A DNA stretch of 64,000 bases from Phyllobacterium trifolii (GCF_014192095.1 NZ_JACHXN010000011.1:164100-228099), one strand, 5' to 3'; numbered from the stretch's first letter, positions 35,574 to 46,636 are shown. Program-made: numbers and translations. Notes: generated by a model from the sequence alone, not told the origin.

Positions 35574-36701
35574 ATGCAATTATCACCACAACAGGATGAA
35601 GCGCTCCGGGCCGTTTCAAAATGGTTGAAAGACGGGCGCAGCCCGATTTTTCGGCTTTTCGGTTATGCCGGTACTGGCAAAACGACGCTTGCCCGCTATT
35701 TTGCCGAGCATATTGAGGGTGACGTTCAGTTTGCAGCTTTTACTGGCAAGGCAGCACAGGTGCTCCGCTCGAAAGGCGCCGCCAATGCTCGCACGCTGCA
35801 TTCGTTGATCTACCGACCGCGGGGTGAGGAGGCGGTCGAGAATGAGGCCACTGGCAAAACAAGCATTGCTCCGACATTTTCCTTGAATCGCCAAAGTCCG
35901 GTGTCCAAGGCCAAGCTGATCGTCGTCGACGAATGCTCCATGGTCGATGAGCAACTGGGACGGGATCTCATGAGCTTTGGCACGCCAATCCTTGTGTTGG
36001 GCGACCCCGGTCAGTTGCCGCCAATTTCCGGTGGCGGTTTTTTCACCGAACACGAGCCAGATTATCTCCTGAGCGAAATTCATCGGCAAGCGCGTGACAA
36101 TCCCATCATTCGTCTGGCGCTCGATGTACGCGAGGGCCGTGAGTTCACGTTCGGCGATTTTGGTGCCGCAAAGGTGATTTCGAAGACGGATGTCACACAG
36201 GAACTGGTTCTCGGTGCCGACCAGGTGCTCGTCGGTACCAACCGCACGCGCCGGCGCTACAATCAGCGCCTGCGAGAGTTGAAGGGTTTTTCCGCGTCTT
36301 TTCCACAGGCTGGTGACAAACTGGTGTGTCTACGCAACGACCCCGCAAAGGGCCTCCTCAACGGTTCGCTTTGGAAGGTCATGACCTCGTCGCGTGAAAC
36401 GGTGAAACCCGGGATCAATCTTTTGGTTGCTCCAGAAGATGAGGAGCCGGGGAGGGGCGTCGCCAAGATAAAACTGCTGAAATCTCAATTCGATGATCCG
36501 GACGCCGAAATACCATGGCAGACCAAGAAGCGGTTTGACGATTTCGACTACGGTTATGCTCTGACGACCCACAAAGCGCAAGGATCGCAATGGGATGAGG
36601 TCGTGCTCTTCGACGAAAGCTATGCTTTTCGTGATACACGTGAACGCTGGCTCTATACCGCAATTACCCGGGCTGCAGAACGCTTGACCGTCGTGCGATG
36701 A
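35574..36701 (+). CDS. RecD-like superfamily I helicase
   Basis: A 375-residue ATP-dependent DNA helicase, shorter than RecD. Walker A is GYAGTGKTT (G30-T38), Walker B LIVVDECSMVDEQ (about 115-127), then GDPGQLPPI, LSEIHRQAR and the C-terminal UvrD_C_2 motif YALTTHKAQGSQWDEVVLF. Proteins of this length are often phage-derived or repair helpers. It stands alone between the nitrile hydratase operon and pdxJ. Confidence 0.9.
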   Translation: MQLSPQQDEALRAVSKWLKDGRSPIFRLFGYAGTGKTTLARYFAEHIEGDVQFAAFTGKAAQVLRSKGAANARTLHSLIYRPRGEEAVENEATGKTSIAPTFSLNRQSPVSKAKLIVVDECSMVDEQLGRDLMSFGTPILVLGDPGQLPPISGGGFFTEHEPDYLLSEIHRQARDNPIIRLALDVREGREFTFGDFGAAKVISKTDVTQELVLGADQVLVGTNRTRRRYNQRLRELKGFSASFPQAGDKLVCLRNDPAKGLLNGSLWKVMTSSRETVKPGINLLVAPEDEEPGRGVAKIKLLKSQFDDPDAEIPWQTKKRFDDFDYGYALTTHKAQGSQWDEVVLFDESYAFRDTRERWLYTAITRAAERLTVVR

Positions 36702-36801
36702 CCCAAAGGACTCAATCTTTGAGTTTAGATGAAATAGCATTATTTTATGTCGCGTTTCTGCTGTAAAGAAGATGCCAGTGCTTCCGCGTACGGGTTAAAT
36801 C

Positions 36802-37542
36802 ATGACCGCATCACTCTCCGTCAACCTCAATGCGATCGCGATGCTGCGCAACAGACGCGATCTGCCCTGGCCCAACGTCATTAGTCTTGGACGCATCGCC
36901 TTGGCGGCGGGCGCATCCGGTTTAACGGTGCACCCGCGCCCCGACGAGCGACATATCCGTTTTTCCGATTTGCCCGCAATACGAGCGCTTATCGACGATG
37001 AATTCCCGCAGGCCGAATTCAATATCGAAGGGTATCCGACGCCGGAGTTCCTGGGCCTCGTCGCTGCAAATGAACCAGAGCAGGTGACGCTGGTGCCTGA
37101 TGATCCGGCACAGGCGACATCCGATCATGGCTGGAATTTGCAACGCGATGCAGAATTCCTCCGGTCGATCATCTCTGGCCTCAAAGCACAAGGTATTCGC
37201 GTTTCACTGTTCATCGATCCCGACCCCGATATGCCTGCCGTGGCCAAGGCGCTTGGCGCTGACCGGGTTGAGCTTTATACTGGCCCCTATGGGGGTGCGC
37301 ACAATGATCCGCGCCTTGAGGCCAGCGAACTCTCAAAGCTGGAATCGACCGCTGTGGCGGCGGCAAAAGCAGGAATTGCAGTGAATGCAGGGCATGATCT
37401 GACGGTCGTCAATCTACCGGCTTTGGTCAAAAAAATGCCAAATCTTGTTGAGGTTTCTATCGGTCATGGGCTTACAGCGGACGCTTTGGTGCACGGGATG
37501 TCTGGTGCTGTGGAAAGATTTCTCAATGCGCTGCAAGCCTAG
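36802..37542 (+). CDS. pdxJ: Pyridoxine 5'-phosphate synthase
   Basis: A 246-residue TIM-barrel enzyme that joins 1-deoxyxylulose 5-phosphate and aminoacetone phosphate to form pyridoxine phosphate (vitamin B6 pathway). Motifs: [19 protein letters not shown] at the start, [20 protein letters not shown], and [11 protein letters not shown] at the end. Complete and of normal length. Monocistronic as far as I can see. Confidence 0.96.
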   Translation: MTASLSVNLNAIAMLRNRRDLPWPNVISLGRIALAAGASGLTVHPRPDERHIRFSDLPAIRALIDDEFPQAEFNIEGYPTPEFLGLVAANEPEQVTLVPDDPAQATSDHGWNLQRDAEFLRSIISGLKAQGIRVSLFIDPDPDMPAVAKALGADRVELYTGPYGGAHNDPRLEASELSKLESTAVAAAKAGIAVNAGHDLTVVNLPALVKKMPNLVEVSIGHGLTADALVHGMSGAVERFLNALQA

Positions 37543-37684
37543 CCCTTTGATTCGGGTGCAGGATTTGCTTTGCTATGCATTTTTGCATATCGCGGGCGAG
37601 AAGCTATGAAAAAATGGCGATTGATATTGCGCTGCAACACGACTAACTCGTCCGCCCACGCTGTCAGAGCGAGGGAAAACCTGT

Positions 37685-39610
37685 ATGAGTGAACAACAAT
37701 TGGATGACGAGAACTGTGATAACGGTCCCGTCGTTCATGAATCGGAACCGCATCACAAAGAGGCCTTTCCGGTTCTTGTTCTTGGTGCCCTCGGCGTCGT
37801 CTATGGCGATATCGGCACAAGTCCGATCTACGCCTTTCGCGAAGCGCTCCATGCTGCTTCGCTCGATGGAACCTTGAGCCGCACTGACGTTCTTGGCGTT
37901 GTTTCGATGATCTTCTGGGCGCTGGCCCTCATAGTAACCGTCAAGTATATTCTATTTGTTCTGCGCGCCGACAATGACGGCGAGGGCGGTATCCTGTCTC
38001 TGATGGCTTTGGCACGGGCGAGCTTCAAGACTCGCCCGCAGCTTATTCTAGCCCTTGGAATCGTTGGCGCATCGCTGTTTTATGGCGATGCGGTGATTAC
38101 GCCAGCAATTTCGGTGCTTTCGGCCGTTGAAGGCCTTGAGATCGTCACACCGAGGCTGACGCCGTTCATCGTGCCGATCACTCTGGTGATCCTTCTAACC
38201 CTTTTTTCCGTTCAGCGCTTTGGTACTGCGCGTGTCGCGACCATTTTTGGCCCGATCACGCTGCTATGGTTTGTCGCTATCGGGTTCTTTGGGTTATGGC
38301 ACCTTGCCGACGACTGGAGTGTTTTTGCTGCCGTCAATCCCGTCTATGCCGTTGAATACATTATAGATAATCCAGTTACGGCATTCCCCACTATCGGCAC
38401 GGTGTTTCTTGCTGTTACGGGGGCAGAGGCCCTCTATGCCGATCTTGGCCATTTCGGACGCAAACCGATCGCGACGGCCTGGATGTGGATTGTCTTCCCT
38501 TGTCTTCTGCTGAACTATTTTGGGCAAGGCGCATTTATTCTGGCAAACGGTGACTCAGCGAAGAATCCATTCTTCGAAATGTTTCCGCACTGGGCGCTTT
38601 TGCCAATGGTGCTGCTCGCTACGATGGCAACTGTCATTGCCAGTCAGGCGGTTATTTCCGGTGCCTACTCGCTGTCGCGGCAGGCTGTGCAACTCAATCT
38701 TTTGCCGCGTCTCAACATCGAGCACACGTCAGAGAAATTATCCGGCCAAGTCTATCTGCCGCGCATCAATGTTCTGCTTGGTCTGGTCGTGGTCCTTTTG
38801 GTGCTTGGATTTGAACGGTCGTCCAATCTCGCGTCCGCATATGGTATAGCCGTAACCGGAAACATGCTTGTCACGACGATATTGCTTTTCATCGTCATGA
38901 GCAGAATTTGGAAGTGGCGCCTGTGGGTGGCAATATCGGTGACCCTTTGCTTCCTCATCATCGATCTAACCTTTGTCAGCGCCAATCTTATCAAGGTCGT
39001 AGATGGCGGTTGGGCGTCGCTGGTGGTCGCATTGCTCGTCGTCCTGATCATGTTCACATGGGTGCGGGGCAGCCGTCAGCTCTTCGAGAAAACCCGCAAG
39101 GGCGAAGTGCCGCTTGATCTCATTTCGAGGAAAATGGCCGAGAACCCGCCAACGCTTGTACCAGGTACTGCTGTTTTTCTGACCGGTGACCCAAAGAGTA
39201 CGCCAACCGCGCTGATGCACAGTCTCAAACATTACAAAGTGTTGCATCAGAATAACGTTATTCTAACGGTGATTACCGCACCGACCCCTTTGGTAAAAAA
39301 GAGCGAACGGGTGCGTATCGAGCCCATAAATGACCTCTTTATGCGCGTTACTCTCACCTTTGGTTACATGGAACGCCCGAATATTCCGCGTACACTTGCG
39401 ATCTGCCGGAAGCAGGGTTGGAAGTTCGATATCATGACGACTTCTTTCTTCCTGTCGCGTCGATCCTTGAAAGCTTCGGCGCGGTCGGAAATGCCGCGCT
39501 GGCAGGATCGGCTGTTCATCGCGCTCGCCAGGACAGCCAGCGATGCGACCGAATACTTCCAGATTCCGACCGGCCGCGTTGTCGAGATCGGAACGCAGGT
39601 AAATATCTAG
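37685..39610 (+). CDS. kup: Kup-type potassium uptake permease
   Basis: A 641-residue potassium:proton symporter of the KUP/HAK/KT family. Twelve hydrophobic segments fill residues 28-455, followed by a cytoplasmic domain of about 190 residues. The signature GVVYGDIGTSPIYAFREAL lies near residue 38. ADNDGEGGILSLMALARASF and GDSAKNPFFEMFPHWALLPM are also typical. GAGGGAAAA precedes the ATG. It supports growth at low pH or low potassium. A tandem repeat array follows the stop. Confidence 0.97.
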   Translation: MSEQQLDDENCDNGPVVHESEPHHKEAFPVLVLGALGVVYGDIGTSPIYAFREALHAASLDGTLSRTDVLGVVSMIFWALALIVTVKYILFVLRADNDGEGGILSLMALARASFKTRPQLILALGIVGASLFYGDAVITPAISVLSAVEGLEIVTPRLTPFIVPITLVILLTLFSVQRFGTARVATIFGPITLLWFVAIGFFGLWHLADDWSVFAAVNPVYAVEYIIDNPVTAFPTIGTVFLAVTGAEALYADLGHFGRKPIATAWMWIVFPCLLLNYFGQGAFILANGDSAKNPFFEMFPHWALLPMVLLATMATVIASQAVISGAYSLSRQAVQLNLLPRLNIEHTSEKLSGQVYLPRINVLLGLVVVLLVLGFERSSNLASAYGIAVTGNMLVTTILLFIVMSRIWKWRLWVAISVTLCFLIIDLTFVSANLIKVVDGGWASLVVALLVVLIMFTWVRGSRQLFEKTRKGEVPLDLISRKMAENPPTLVPGTAVFLTGDPKSTPTALMHSLKHYKVLHQNNVILTVITAPTPLVKKSERVRIEPINDLFMRVTLTFGYMERPNIPRTLAICRKQGWKFDIMTTSFFLSRRSLKASARSEMPRWQDRLFIALARTASDATEYFQIPTGRVVEIGTQVNI

Positions 39611-39649
39611 CAGGGTGCAATTCTACCCGGCACACCAAAATATCAATTG

Positions 39650-39737
39650 ATGGTTGAGATTCTTGTTCCGGATTCGCACTTTCTTGTCCCATTTTCAGGT
39701 ATTCTTGCGTGGGTTTCGAACTTTCCTGTGCAAGAAT
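39650..39737 (-). repeat. 21-base tandem repeat, second copy of the family
   Basis: On the minus strand, 21-base units start CACAGGAAAGTTC, CGCAAGAATACCT, GACAAGAAAGTGC and AACAAGAATCTCAACCAT. Position by position they correspond to the array at 26127-26223, including the terminal CAACCAT. They lie between kup and a tetR gene. An open minus-strand frame crosses them but has no ribosome site. Confidence 0.65.
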
Positions 39738-39804
39738 TGATCGGGCAGGGCGAGAAATTGTCCCGTTTGGCCTTGTCAAATATCCTGTGCCGTATTAGAA
39801 CCAC

Positions 39805-39831
39805 TGCCGTAACGTACGGTACGGTACGGCA
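39805..39831. promoter_or_regulatory. Probable autoregulatory operator of the tetR gene
   Basis: TGCCGTA and TACGGCA are perfect outer arms of a 27-base near-palindrome with CGTACGG inside. It ends 12 bases before the GTG start of the tetR gene. TetR dimers bind sites of this size, so autorepression is likely. Confidence 0.55.
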
Positions 39832-39843
39832 AGGGAGTTGAAG

Positions 39844-41543
<1,700 letters not shown>

Positions 41544-41566
41544 GATTTGACTTTGGTTGAATAGTA

Positions 41567-41601
41567 AAGGCCGGTGGAGCGATTCACCGGCCTTTTGTTT
41601 T
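41567..41601 (+). terminator. Intrinsic terminator of ilvC
   Basis: AAGGCCGGTG-GAGCGATT-CACCGGCCTT followed by TTGTTTT. Perfect ten-base stem 23 bases after the ilvC stop. Its right half begins a 58-base direct repeat that recurs at 43106. Confidence 0.9.
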
Positions 41602-41642
41602 GGCGAGCCTGCTCGTTGCTCACAAGTCGCAGCGACGACGGC
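41585..41642 (+). repeat. Direct repeat flanking the ridA-tetR module (left copy)
   Basis: About 80 percent of 58 positions match 43106-43163: CACCGGCCTTTTGTTTTGGC, then AGCCTGC and TCGCAGCG. The last part, on the minus strand, encodes RRRCDL and stop, the end of the BA14K-like protein that is intact at the right copy. The stretch is thus a leftover of the original ilvC/BA14K junction. Confidence 0.65.
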
Positions 41643-41676
41643 AAGCAGAGGAGCGGCCTTGACGCGAAAGCGCCCG

Positions 41677-42168
41677 CTATTCGAGAAAGACGATGGCCTC
41701 CACCTCGAAGAGCATGGGGTCAATTGCAAGCTTGGGAACGGGAATCAGAGTCTGCGCCGGCAGCGCCTCGCCGAACATTGCCTTGACGTTTTTGGTCAAC
41801 ACATCAAGCTTGGAAATATCGTGATCGACCACGAAGACCGTGAGCTTGGCGACTTGATCGGGCCGTGCTCCGAGCGCATCGAGGGCGGTGCGCAGATTAG
41901 CGTAAGCCTGCTTAACCTGGACAGCGAATTCGGGCGACAAAGCTCCCGTGCTGTCCTGCCCGCCCTGTCCGGAAATGTAGGCCACTCGGGCTTCGCGGGG
42001 GGCAATCACCGCCGTGCTGTAGCCATTCGGCGTCGGGTCGTAAAGGTTTTGTGGATTGACGATAGTGAGCTTGAGATCCCGCTCATTTGCTGTCGCTTTG
42101 GGAATTCCCATGGTCATGGTCATAATGATTAGCCCTCCGATCAGCAGATGCTGGTTTGCGTGTGACAT
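41677..42168 (-). CDS. Exported RidA (YjgF/YER057c/UK114) family protein
   Basis: A 163-residue protein with a RidA domain (about residues 35-160) behind an N-terminal hydrophobic stretch (LLIGGLIIMTMTMG) that looks like a signal peptide ending near ATA. Domain motifs are YISGQGGQDSTG, QVKQAYANLRTALDALGARP and AQTLIPVPKLAIDPMLFEVE. The usual catalytic arginine in the last motif is not seen. Cytosolic RidA proteins destroy reactive enamines. An exported one is unusual. It is divergent from a TetR gene with a double operator between them. Confidence 0.8.
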   Translation of the reverse strand: MSHANQHLLIGGLIIMTMTMGIPKATANERDLKLTIVNPQNLYDPTPNGYSTAVIAPREARVAYISGQGGQDSTGALSPEFAVQVKQAYANLRTALDALGARPDQVAKLTVFVVDHDISKLDVLTKNVKAMFGEALPAQTLIPVPKLAIDPMLFEVEAIVFLE

Positions 42169-42250
42169 GATTTTCTCTTGGCTCTGCGGACTGCTGCAAA
42201 TTAGCCCCGCGACCGACAGGATTGAACATTTACTCATCGCCCATATGACC

Positions 42251-42295
42251 GACTCGTACGCTGTACGATTTAAGGCATCGTACAGCGTACGAGTC
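42251..42295. promoter_or_regulatory. Double TetR operator between ridA-like and tetR genes
   Basis: A perfect 19-base inverted repeat, GACTCGTACGCTGTACGAT and its complement, with a seven-base centre TTAAGGC. Each arm is itself a perfect small palindrome TCGTAC-N3-GTACGA (42253-42267 and 42279-42293), centres 26 bases apart. This looks like two adjoining sites for TetR dimers. Confidence 0.75.
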
Positions 42296-42363
42296 AACTG
42301 ATCAGGATCGACATTTGAAGCATTGTCGGCCTAAATTGACGTTCTGATGGACAAGGAAGATGA

Positions 42364-43059
42364 ATGGCAGCCAAACGCAGCGGCGCGCAGAGCAAACGGT
42401 CTCAACGGATAGGCGGGTCACTCCAGTCCGCGCAGGAGCCGCACAGTGAACAGCCACTCTCTCTAGAACGTATCGTGGCAACCGCGGTAGAACTGCTAGA
42501 CGGCCAAGGAGTAGACGGATTGAAGATGCGTCAGCTGGCTGATCGCCTCGGCTCGGGCGCGATGAGCCTATATTGGCACGTCGACAACAAAGAGGCGGTC
42601 TTTGATCTGGCGCTCGACTCGGTGCTCGAATATCGCGGACCGCCGCAAACAGTTGAGTCTCAAGACTGGCGCGGGGAAGTCGTTCATATGCTCGAAGACT
42701 GGCGTGCCAGCATGCTGCGCCATCCCTGGTCGGCATCGCTGTTGCCGCGCCGGAGGCTCGGCCCGAATATCCTCAGTCGCCTTGAACTGCTGAGCAATAC
42801 CTTGACCAGAGGCGGTGTAGCGGACGCAGATCTAAATGTCGCGATATGGTCGCTTTGGAACTATGTCATGGGCGCTACCATCACCCGGGCGAACTTCAAC
42901 CTCTCGGACGACGACATGGCCGCCGCGCAGCAGCGACTTACACGCCTCAGCGAACGTTACCCGACGATCGAACGCACTCGTCTGCTGTTGGATAATGATT
43001 GGGATGGCGCCTTCCGAAAAGGCCTAGACTCCCTGCTTGATGGCCTCTCTCCGAGATGA
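42364..43059 (+). CDS. TetR family regulator with TetR C-terminal domain type 1
   Basis: A 231-residue repressor like TetR/TcmR regulators. A 33-residue charged N-terminus comes before the HTH (MRQLADRLGSGAMSLYWHVD, about residues 54-74). The C-terminal domain begins near residue 90 (WRGEVVHMLEDWRASMLRHP). It is divergent from the exported RidA and very probably binds the double palindrome between them. The start ATG lies behind GGAAGATGA, giving weak ribosome support. Confidence 0.85.
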   Translation: MAAKRSGAQSKRSQRIGGSLQSAQEPHSEQPLSLERIVATAVELLDGQGVDGLKMRQLADRLGSGAMSLYWHVDNKEAVFDLALDSVLEYRGPPQTVESQDWRGEVVHMLEDWRASMLRHPWSASLLPRRRLGPNILSRLELLSNTLTRGGVADADLNVAIWSLWNYVMGATITRANFNLSDDDMAAAQQRLTRLSERYPTIERTRLLLDNDWDGAFRKGLDSLLDGLSPR

Positions 43060-43105
43060 GGCGGAACGAAGTATGGGCTAAAGCGACTGTCGCGAAACTC
43101 CCGCA

Positions 43106-43163
43106 CACCGGCCTTTAGTTTTGGCTAGCCTGCCCGTCCGCTACAAATCGCAGCGGCGGCGCG
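43106..43163 (+). repeat. Direct repeat flanking the ridA-tetR module (right copy)
   Basis: Right member of the pair with 41585-41642. It begins CACCGGCCTTTAGTTTTGGC and runs into the end of the BA14K-like gene. Together they bracket 1.5 kb holding ridA and tetR. Confidence 0.65.
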
Positions 43164-43482
43164 GGCCAGTGAAAGGCTGGTACGTGTTGTCGAAAGCCCG
43201 ATAGGATTGGTATTGATCGCGGCAACGTTGAACCTGTGTTCGACCGGATGGGCCGATGGGGCGATGCACGCGAAAATCATAGCAGGCCGCCGATCCGGTG
43301 CAGTTGCGCAAAGCAGGATTGGATGGGGTACCGCTGCCCGGAATATAGGGTTTTCTCGGGATTGTATCGAGCCCGCGCGGTGCCGGGCGATAGCCCTGAA
43401 TTTCCTGCGCGGATACGCTGACAAGTTGGGTTGTCAGCATAAAGCCGAGGGCTGCGAGTATAATCGTCAAGGCTTTCATCAT
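43141..43482 (-). CDS. BA14K-like secreted protein
   Basis: A 113-residue protein with a signal peptide (residues about 1-24, ending VSA-Q) and a C-terminal CRDQYQSYRAFDNTYQPFTG then RRRCDL, which matches the C-x-x-RYRSYD pattern of BA14K, a lectin-like immunoreactive Brucella protein. The ATG at 43482 has AGGA upstream; the much longer open frame to 44055 is a shadow of the gene opposite. Function in the envelope is unknown. Its end is duplicated at 41585-41642. Confidence 0.75.
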   Translation of the reverse strand: MMKALTIILAALGFMLTTQLVSVSAQEIQGYRPAPRGLDTIPRKPYIPGSGTPSNPALRNCTGSAACYDFRVHRPIGPSGRTQVQRCRDQYQSYRAFDNTYQPFTGPRRRCDL

Positions 43483-43605
43483 CGTTCTGTCCTGATCCCG
43501 AATACATACATATAAGGACTGTCGCGTGGATCGCCACTGGTGGGAGCCGGTCAATGCGGCTAGGTTGTCGTTCCCGTCACATGGTTCAAACGCTTGAGTT
43601 TCCGC

Positions 43606-44721
43606 ATGTCCGTTCGCATCGCCACTTTCAATGTCGAAAACCTCATGAATCGTTTCGATTTTTCGGGATTCAAGAACAATCTCAACAAGGACCGCACGTT
43701 GCAGCTGTTCCAGATAGAGGATGAGGAACAATACCGGCAGCTTGAACAGGGGCGGGCGATTGCCTACGCCGACGACACGCGGCAATTGACCGCGCTGGCG
43801 ATCGCCGAAACCCATGCGGATATTCTCTGCCTGCAGGAGGTAGATAATATCGGCGCGTTGAACGCCTTCGAGTTTGGCTATCTGTTCAAGATGGTCGGCG
43901 AGGGCTACCGCCACAAATATATGGTCGAAGGCAATGACAGCCGTGGCATCGACGTGGCTGTGCTGATGCGCGATCAGACCCGTTACGGCGAGCCCATCGA
44001 ATTTATCGGCATGACCAGTCACGCGCATCTCACCTACAACGATCTCGGTATTCACAATCCTGAACTTGCCTTACTTGGCATCGAGCCGCATGAGCGTATC
44101 TTCAAGCGTGATTGCCTGGAAATCGATGTGCGCATCGGCGGCAAGCCGCTGACGCTTTTCGTTAGTCATTTCAAGTCGATGGGCTCACCGCGCAATGGCA
44201 TGGACGGGCGCGCATCCACCATGCCTGTACGGGTGGCGGAAGCGACAGCGGTCCGCCGGATCATCGAGGACAAGTTTGCGACAAGTGGCGGCGCGGCGAG
44301 CAAGCGCTGGGTGATCTGCGGCGACTTCAACGATTATCGCGAGAGAGTGGTTATCGGCGGGGATTCGCTCGTTGGGTATACTTTCGCGCCAACAAGCGAG
44401 CCACTCAGCAGTCTCGACATTTTGCTGAACGATGGATTTTGCGAGAATTTGGTGGAACGGCGGCCGGTGATGGATCGCTGGACGCTTTATCACACGCGCG
44501 GACCAGAAGAGCGGCATCTGTGCCAGCTCGACTATATTCTCGCCTCACCGGCACTCGTGCGCAGCAATGCCGCCGTGGTACCCGACATTATTCGCCGTGG
44601 TCAGCCTTACCGGACGATCTTTCCGCCCGATCAGAAGGTGGAGCTTTTTCCGCGCATTGGCTGGGACCGCCCGAAGGCCAGCGATCATTGCCCGGTTTCC
44701 GTAACTTTGAGTATGGTTTGA
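43606..44721 (+). CDS. Endonuclease/exonuclease/phosphatase family protein
   Basis: A 371-residue protein of the EEP fold (DNase I-like). Motifs in order: ATFNVENLMNRFDFS (metal-binding N), DILCLQEVDN (catalytic E), VSHFKSMGSPRNG, CGDFNDYRERV (D and N) and SDHCPVSVTLS (general base DH). Substrate (nucleic acid, lipid phosphate or nucleotide) is not evident. The next gene begins three bases later, so they are co-transcribed. Confidence 0.9.
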   Translation: MSVRIATFNVENLMNRFDFSGFKNNLNKDRTLQLFQIEDEEQYRQLEQGRAIAYADDTRQLTALAIAETHADILCLQEVDNIGALNAFEFGYLFKMVGEGYRHKYMVEGNDSRGIDVAVLMRDQTRYGEPIEFIGMTSHAHLTYNDLGIHNPELALLGIEPHERIFKRDCLEIDVRIGGKPLTLFVSHFKSMGSPRNGMDGRASTMPVRVAEATAVRRIIEDKFATSGGAASKRWVICGDFNDYRERVVIGGDSLVGYTFAPTSEPLSSLDILLNDGFCENLVERRPVMDRWTLYHTRGPEERHLCQLDYILASPALVRSNAAVVPDIIRRGQPYRTIFPPDQKVELFPRIGWDRPKASDHCPVSVTLSMV

Positions 44722-44724
44722 GTA

Positions 44725-45438
44725 ATGCACGAAATTCCAGAGAAGACCGTCATCTCGCTTAATAACGCGGTGATCCGCATCGACAGTGCGCCACTCGAAT
44801 ATGGAATTTCAAATGAGACGGCAATTGCTGCCAACTGGACGAGATCCGTGGCAGCCAATCCTGCCATCTTCAATGGACCGTTCTTCATGGCTGAAGAGGC
44901 GGGAGTGGCGGACGATGCGTTTCAGGCGCGTTATCATCGCACGCGATTTGCGACGATGATGCACTGGAAGGCCGATGCAAGAAACGCGAAGCCTTGGCAT
45001 ATTTTCGCCGTCGGTGTGATCGTTTCAGGGGATAACAAGCTGATCGCCGGGCGTATGGCCGCTTCGACATCGGCAGCCGGCCGCATCTATTTTCCGGCGG
45101 GTTCGTTCGACGAAGAGGATGTGGCGGGCGACTTCATCGATATTGACGGCAACATGCACCGGGAAGTCGAAGAGGAAACCGGCGTCAAGCTTTCAGGGGC
45201 CGGAAGGCGTGACGATCAGCTATACCTTGTCACTGCCAGTCGCAGCATCGCTTTGTTCCGGCGTCACTATTTCGATGCCAGTGGAGAGGAGCTGCTGAAG
45301 CATATTCGCGGCCACGTTGCTGCTGAAGAGGATTCCGAGCTCGACGACATCACCGCGATTTCCGCTGCGGGGGAAATGGGCGAGGCGACGCCTTGGACGT
45401 TTCGCACATTTGCCGACTGGCACTTTCGCCAGGGCTGA
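44725..45438 (+). CDS. Nudix hydrolase family protein
   Basis: A 237-residue protein whose centre (about residues 90-160) holds a Nudix-like box: GSFDEEDVAGDFIDIDGNMH then REVEEETG. The usual GX5EX7REUXEEXGU spacing is preserved only at REVEEETG, since an inserted acidic stretch alters the first half. These enzymes cleave nucleoside diphosphates linked to other groups. It follows the EEP gene by three bases, suggesting a linked role in nucleotide or phosphate metabolism. The N-terminal 85 residues are not recognised. Confidence 0.75.
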   Translation: MHEIPEKTVISLNNAVIRIDSAPLEYGISNETAIAANWTRSVAANPAIFNGPFFMAEEAGVADDAFQARYHRTRFATMMHWKADARNAKPWHIFAVGVIVSGDNKLIAGRMAASTSAAGRIYFPAGSFDEEDVAGDFIDIDGNMHREVEEETGVKLSGAGRRDDQLYLVTASRSIALFRRHYFDASGEELLKHIRGHVAAEEDSELDDITAISAAGEMGEATPWTFRTFADWHFRQG

Positions 45439-45528
45439 AGTCCGTACTGAATGTCACCGTCACAAGGTTTGACTTGTACGGAGGCTACCTTACTCTATTT
45501 TTTCCGGACGCTAATAGGGAGAGAGCAA

Positions 45529-46446
45529 ATGGCCGGTCGCCACTACGAGGTCTATGATGTCTTCACCGACGAGGTGCTGGCCGGGAATCCGCTGGCGATC
45601 GTGCACGATGCCGACGGCCTCGACGATATTGCCATGCAGCGGATCGCGCGCGAGTTCAATCTTTCCGAAACTGTTTTCGTCCTGCCTGCAAAGAACCCGG
45701 CGCATACGGCGTGGGCGCGTATTTTTACGCCCGATTATGAAATGCCGTTTGCAGGACACCCGACCGTCGGGACCGCAGTCGCCCTGGCTCAGAATCGATT
45801 TGGCGAAGTCAGGGGTACCCAAGATGCACTTATCATCCTGGAGGAACAGGTCGGACCTGTCCGCTGCGGCGTCAAACTAAGTGAAAACGGCGCGTTTGCC
45901 GAGTTTGATCTGCCGAAGCTGCCGCAGGAGGTTCCTTATAAATACGACAAGATCGCCATCGCCAATGCGTTGCGGCTCGAGCCAAAGGAAATCGGCTTCG
46001 AGAATCATGTTCCGAGCATCTGGGATGCGGGTGTACCTTTCATGCTGGTACCGGTGCACGGACTCGAGGCGGCAGGGCGCATCGTTATCAACCAGATCGC
46101 GATGAAGGACGTGGCGCCGACGATCGGCCATCGCCAACTGCCGGTCTATGCCTATTGCCGCGAAACGATGCTGCACGACAGCCATTTTCACTCACGCATG
46201 TTCGTGAGCGATGAGGGCACCTATGAAGATCCGGCGACGGGTTCTGCAACGGCGGCGTTTGCCGGTGCAATTCATGCCTTCGACGAACCGCTGGACGGCG
46301 TCCTGCGCCTGTCGATCGAACAGGGATATGAAATGGGAAGGCCATCGCGCCTGCAGCTCGAGCTGGATATCGTCGACCAGAAGCTGACCGGGGGGCGCAT
46401 TGGAGGTTCGGCAATCAGGGTCGCGGAAGGCCGGCTGTTTGTATAG
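45529..46446 (+). CDS. PhzF family isomerase-like protein
   Basis: A 305-residue protein with the two-lobed diaminopimelate-epimerase-like fold. The start [35 protein letters not shown] (catalytic acid region in SETVFV upstream) and [20 protein letters not shown] are family signatures. PhzF itself isomerises a phenazine precursor, but most relatives have unknown substrates and no phenazine genes are near. AGGGAGAGAG precedes the ATG at 45529. Confidence 0.9.
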   Translation: MAGRHYEVYDVFTDEVLAGNPLAIVHDADGLDDIAMQRIAREFNLSETVFVLPAKNPAHTAWARIFTPDYEMPFAGHPTVGTAVALAQNRFGEVRGTQDALIILEEQVGPVRCGVKLSENGAFAEFDLPKLPQEVPYKYDKIAIANALRLEPKEIGFENHVPSIWDAGVPFMLVPVHGLEAAGRIVINQIAMKDVAPTIGHRQLPVYAYCRETMLHDSHFHSRMFVSDEGTYEDPATGSATAAFAGAIHAFDEPLDGVLRLSIEQGYEMGRPSRLQLELDIVDQKLTGGRIGGSAIRVAEGRLFV

Positions 46447-46560
46447 TCCTCAACCGGACGTTGTTCCGGTGCAAAGCCGTCATAAAGTTTTCAAGAAGGG
46501 CTGGACAGGCAAGATTTGCCCCGTTATAGAGCCCTCACTTGTCGCCGCCAAACGGCTGAC

Positions 46561-46636
<76 letters not shown>

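Noticed and set aside
43483..44055. Long N-terminal extension of the BA14K-like gene (304 residues in all)
   Set aside because: The extra part lies opposite the endonuclease/phosphatase gene, and a signal peptide with ribosome site starts at 43482.
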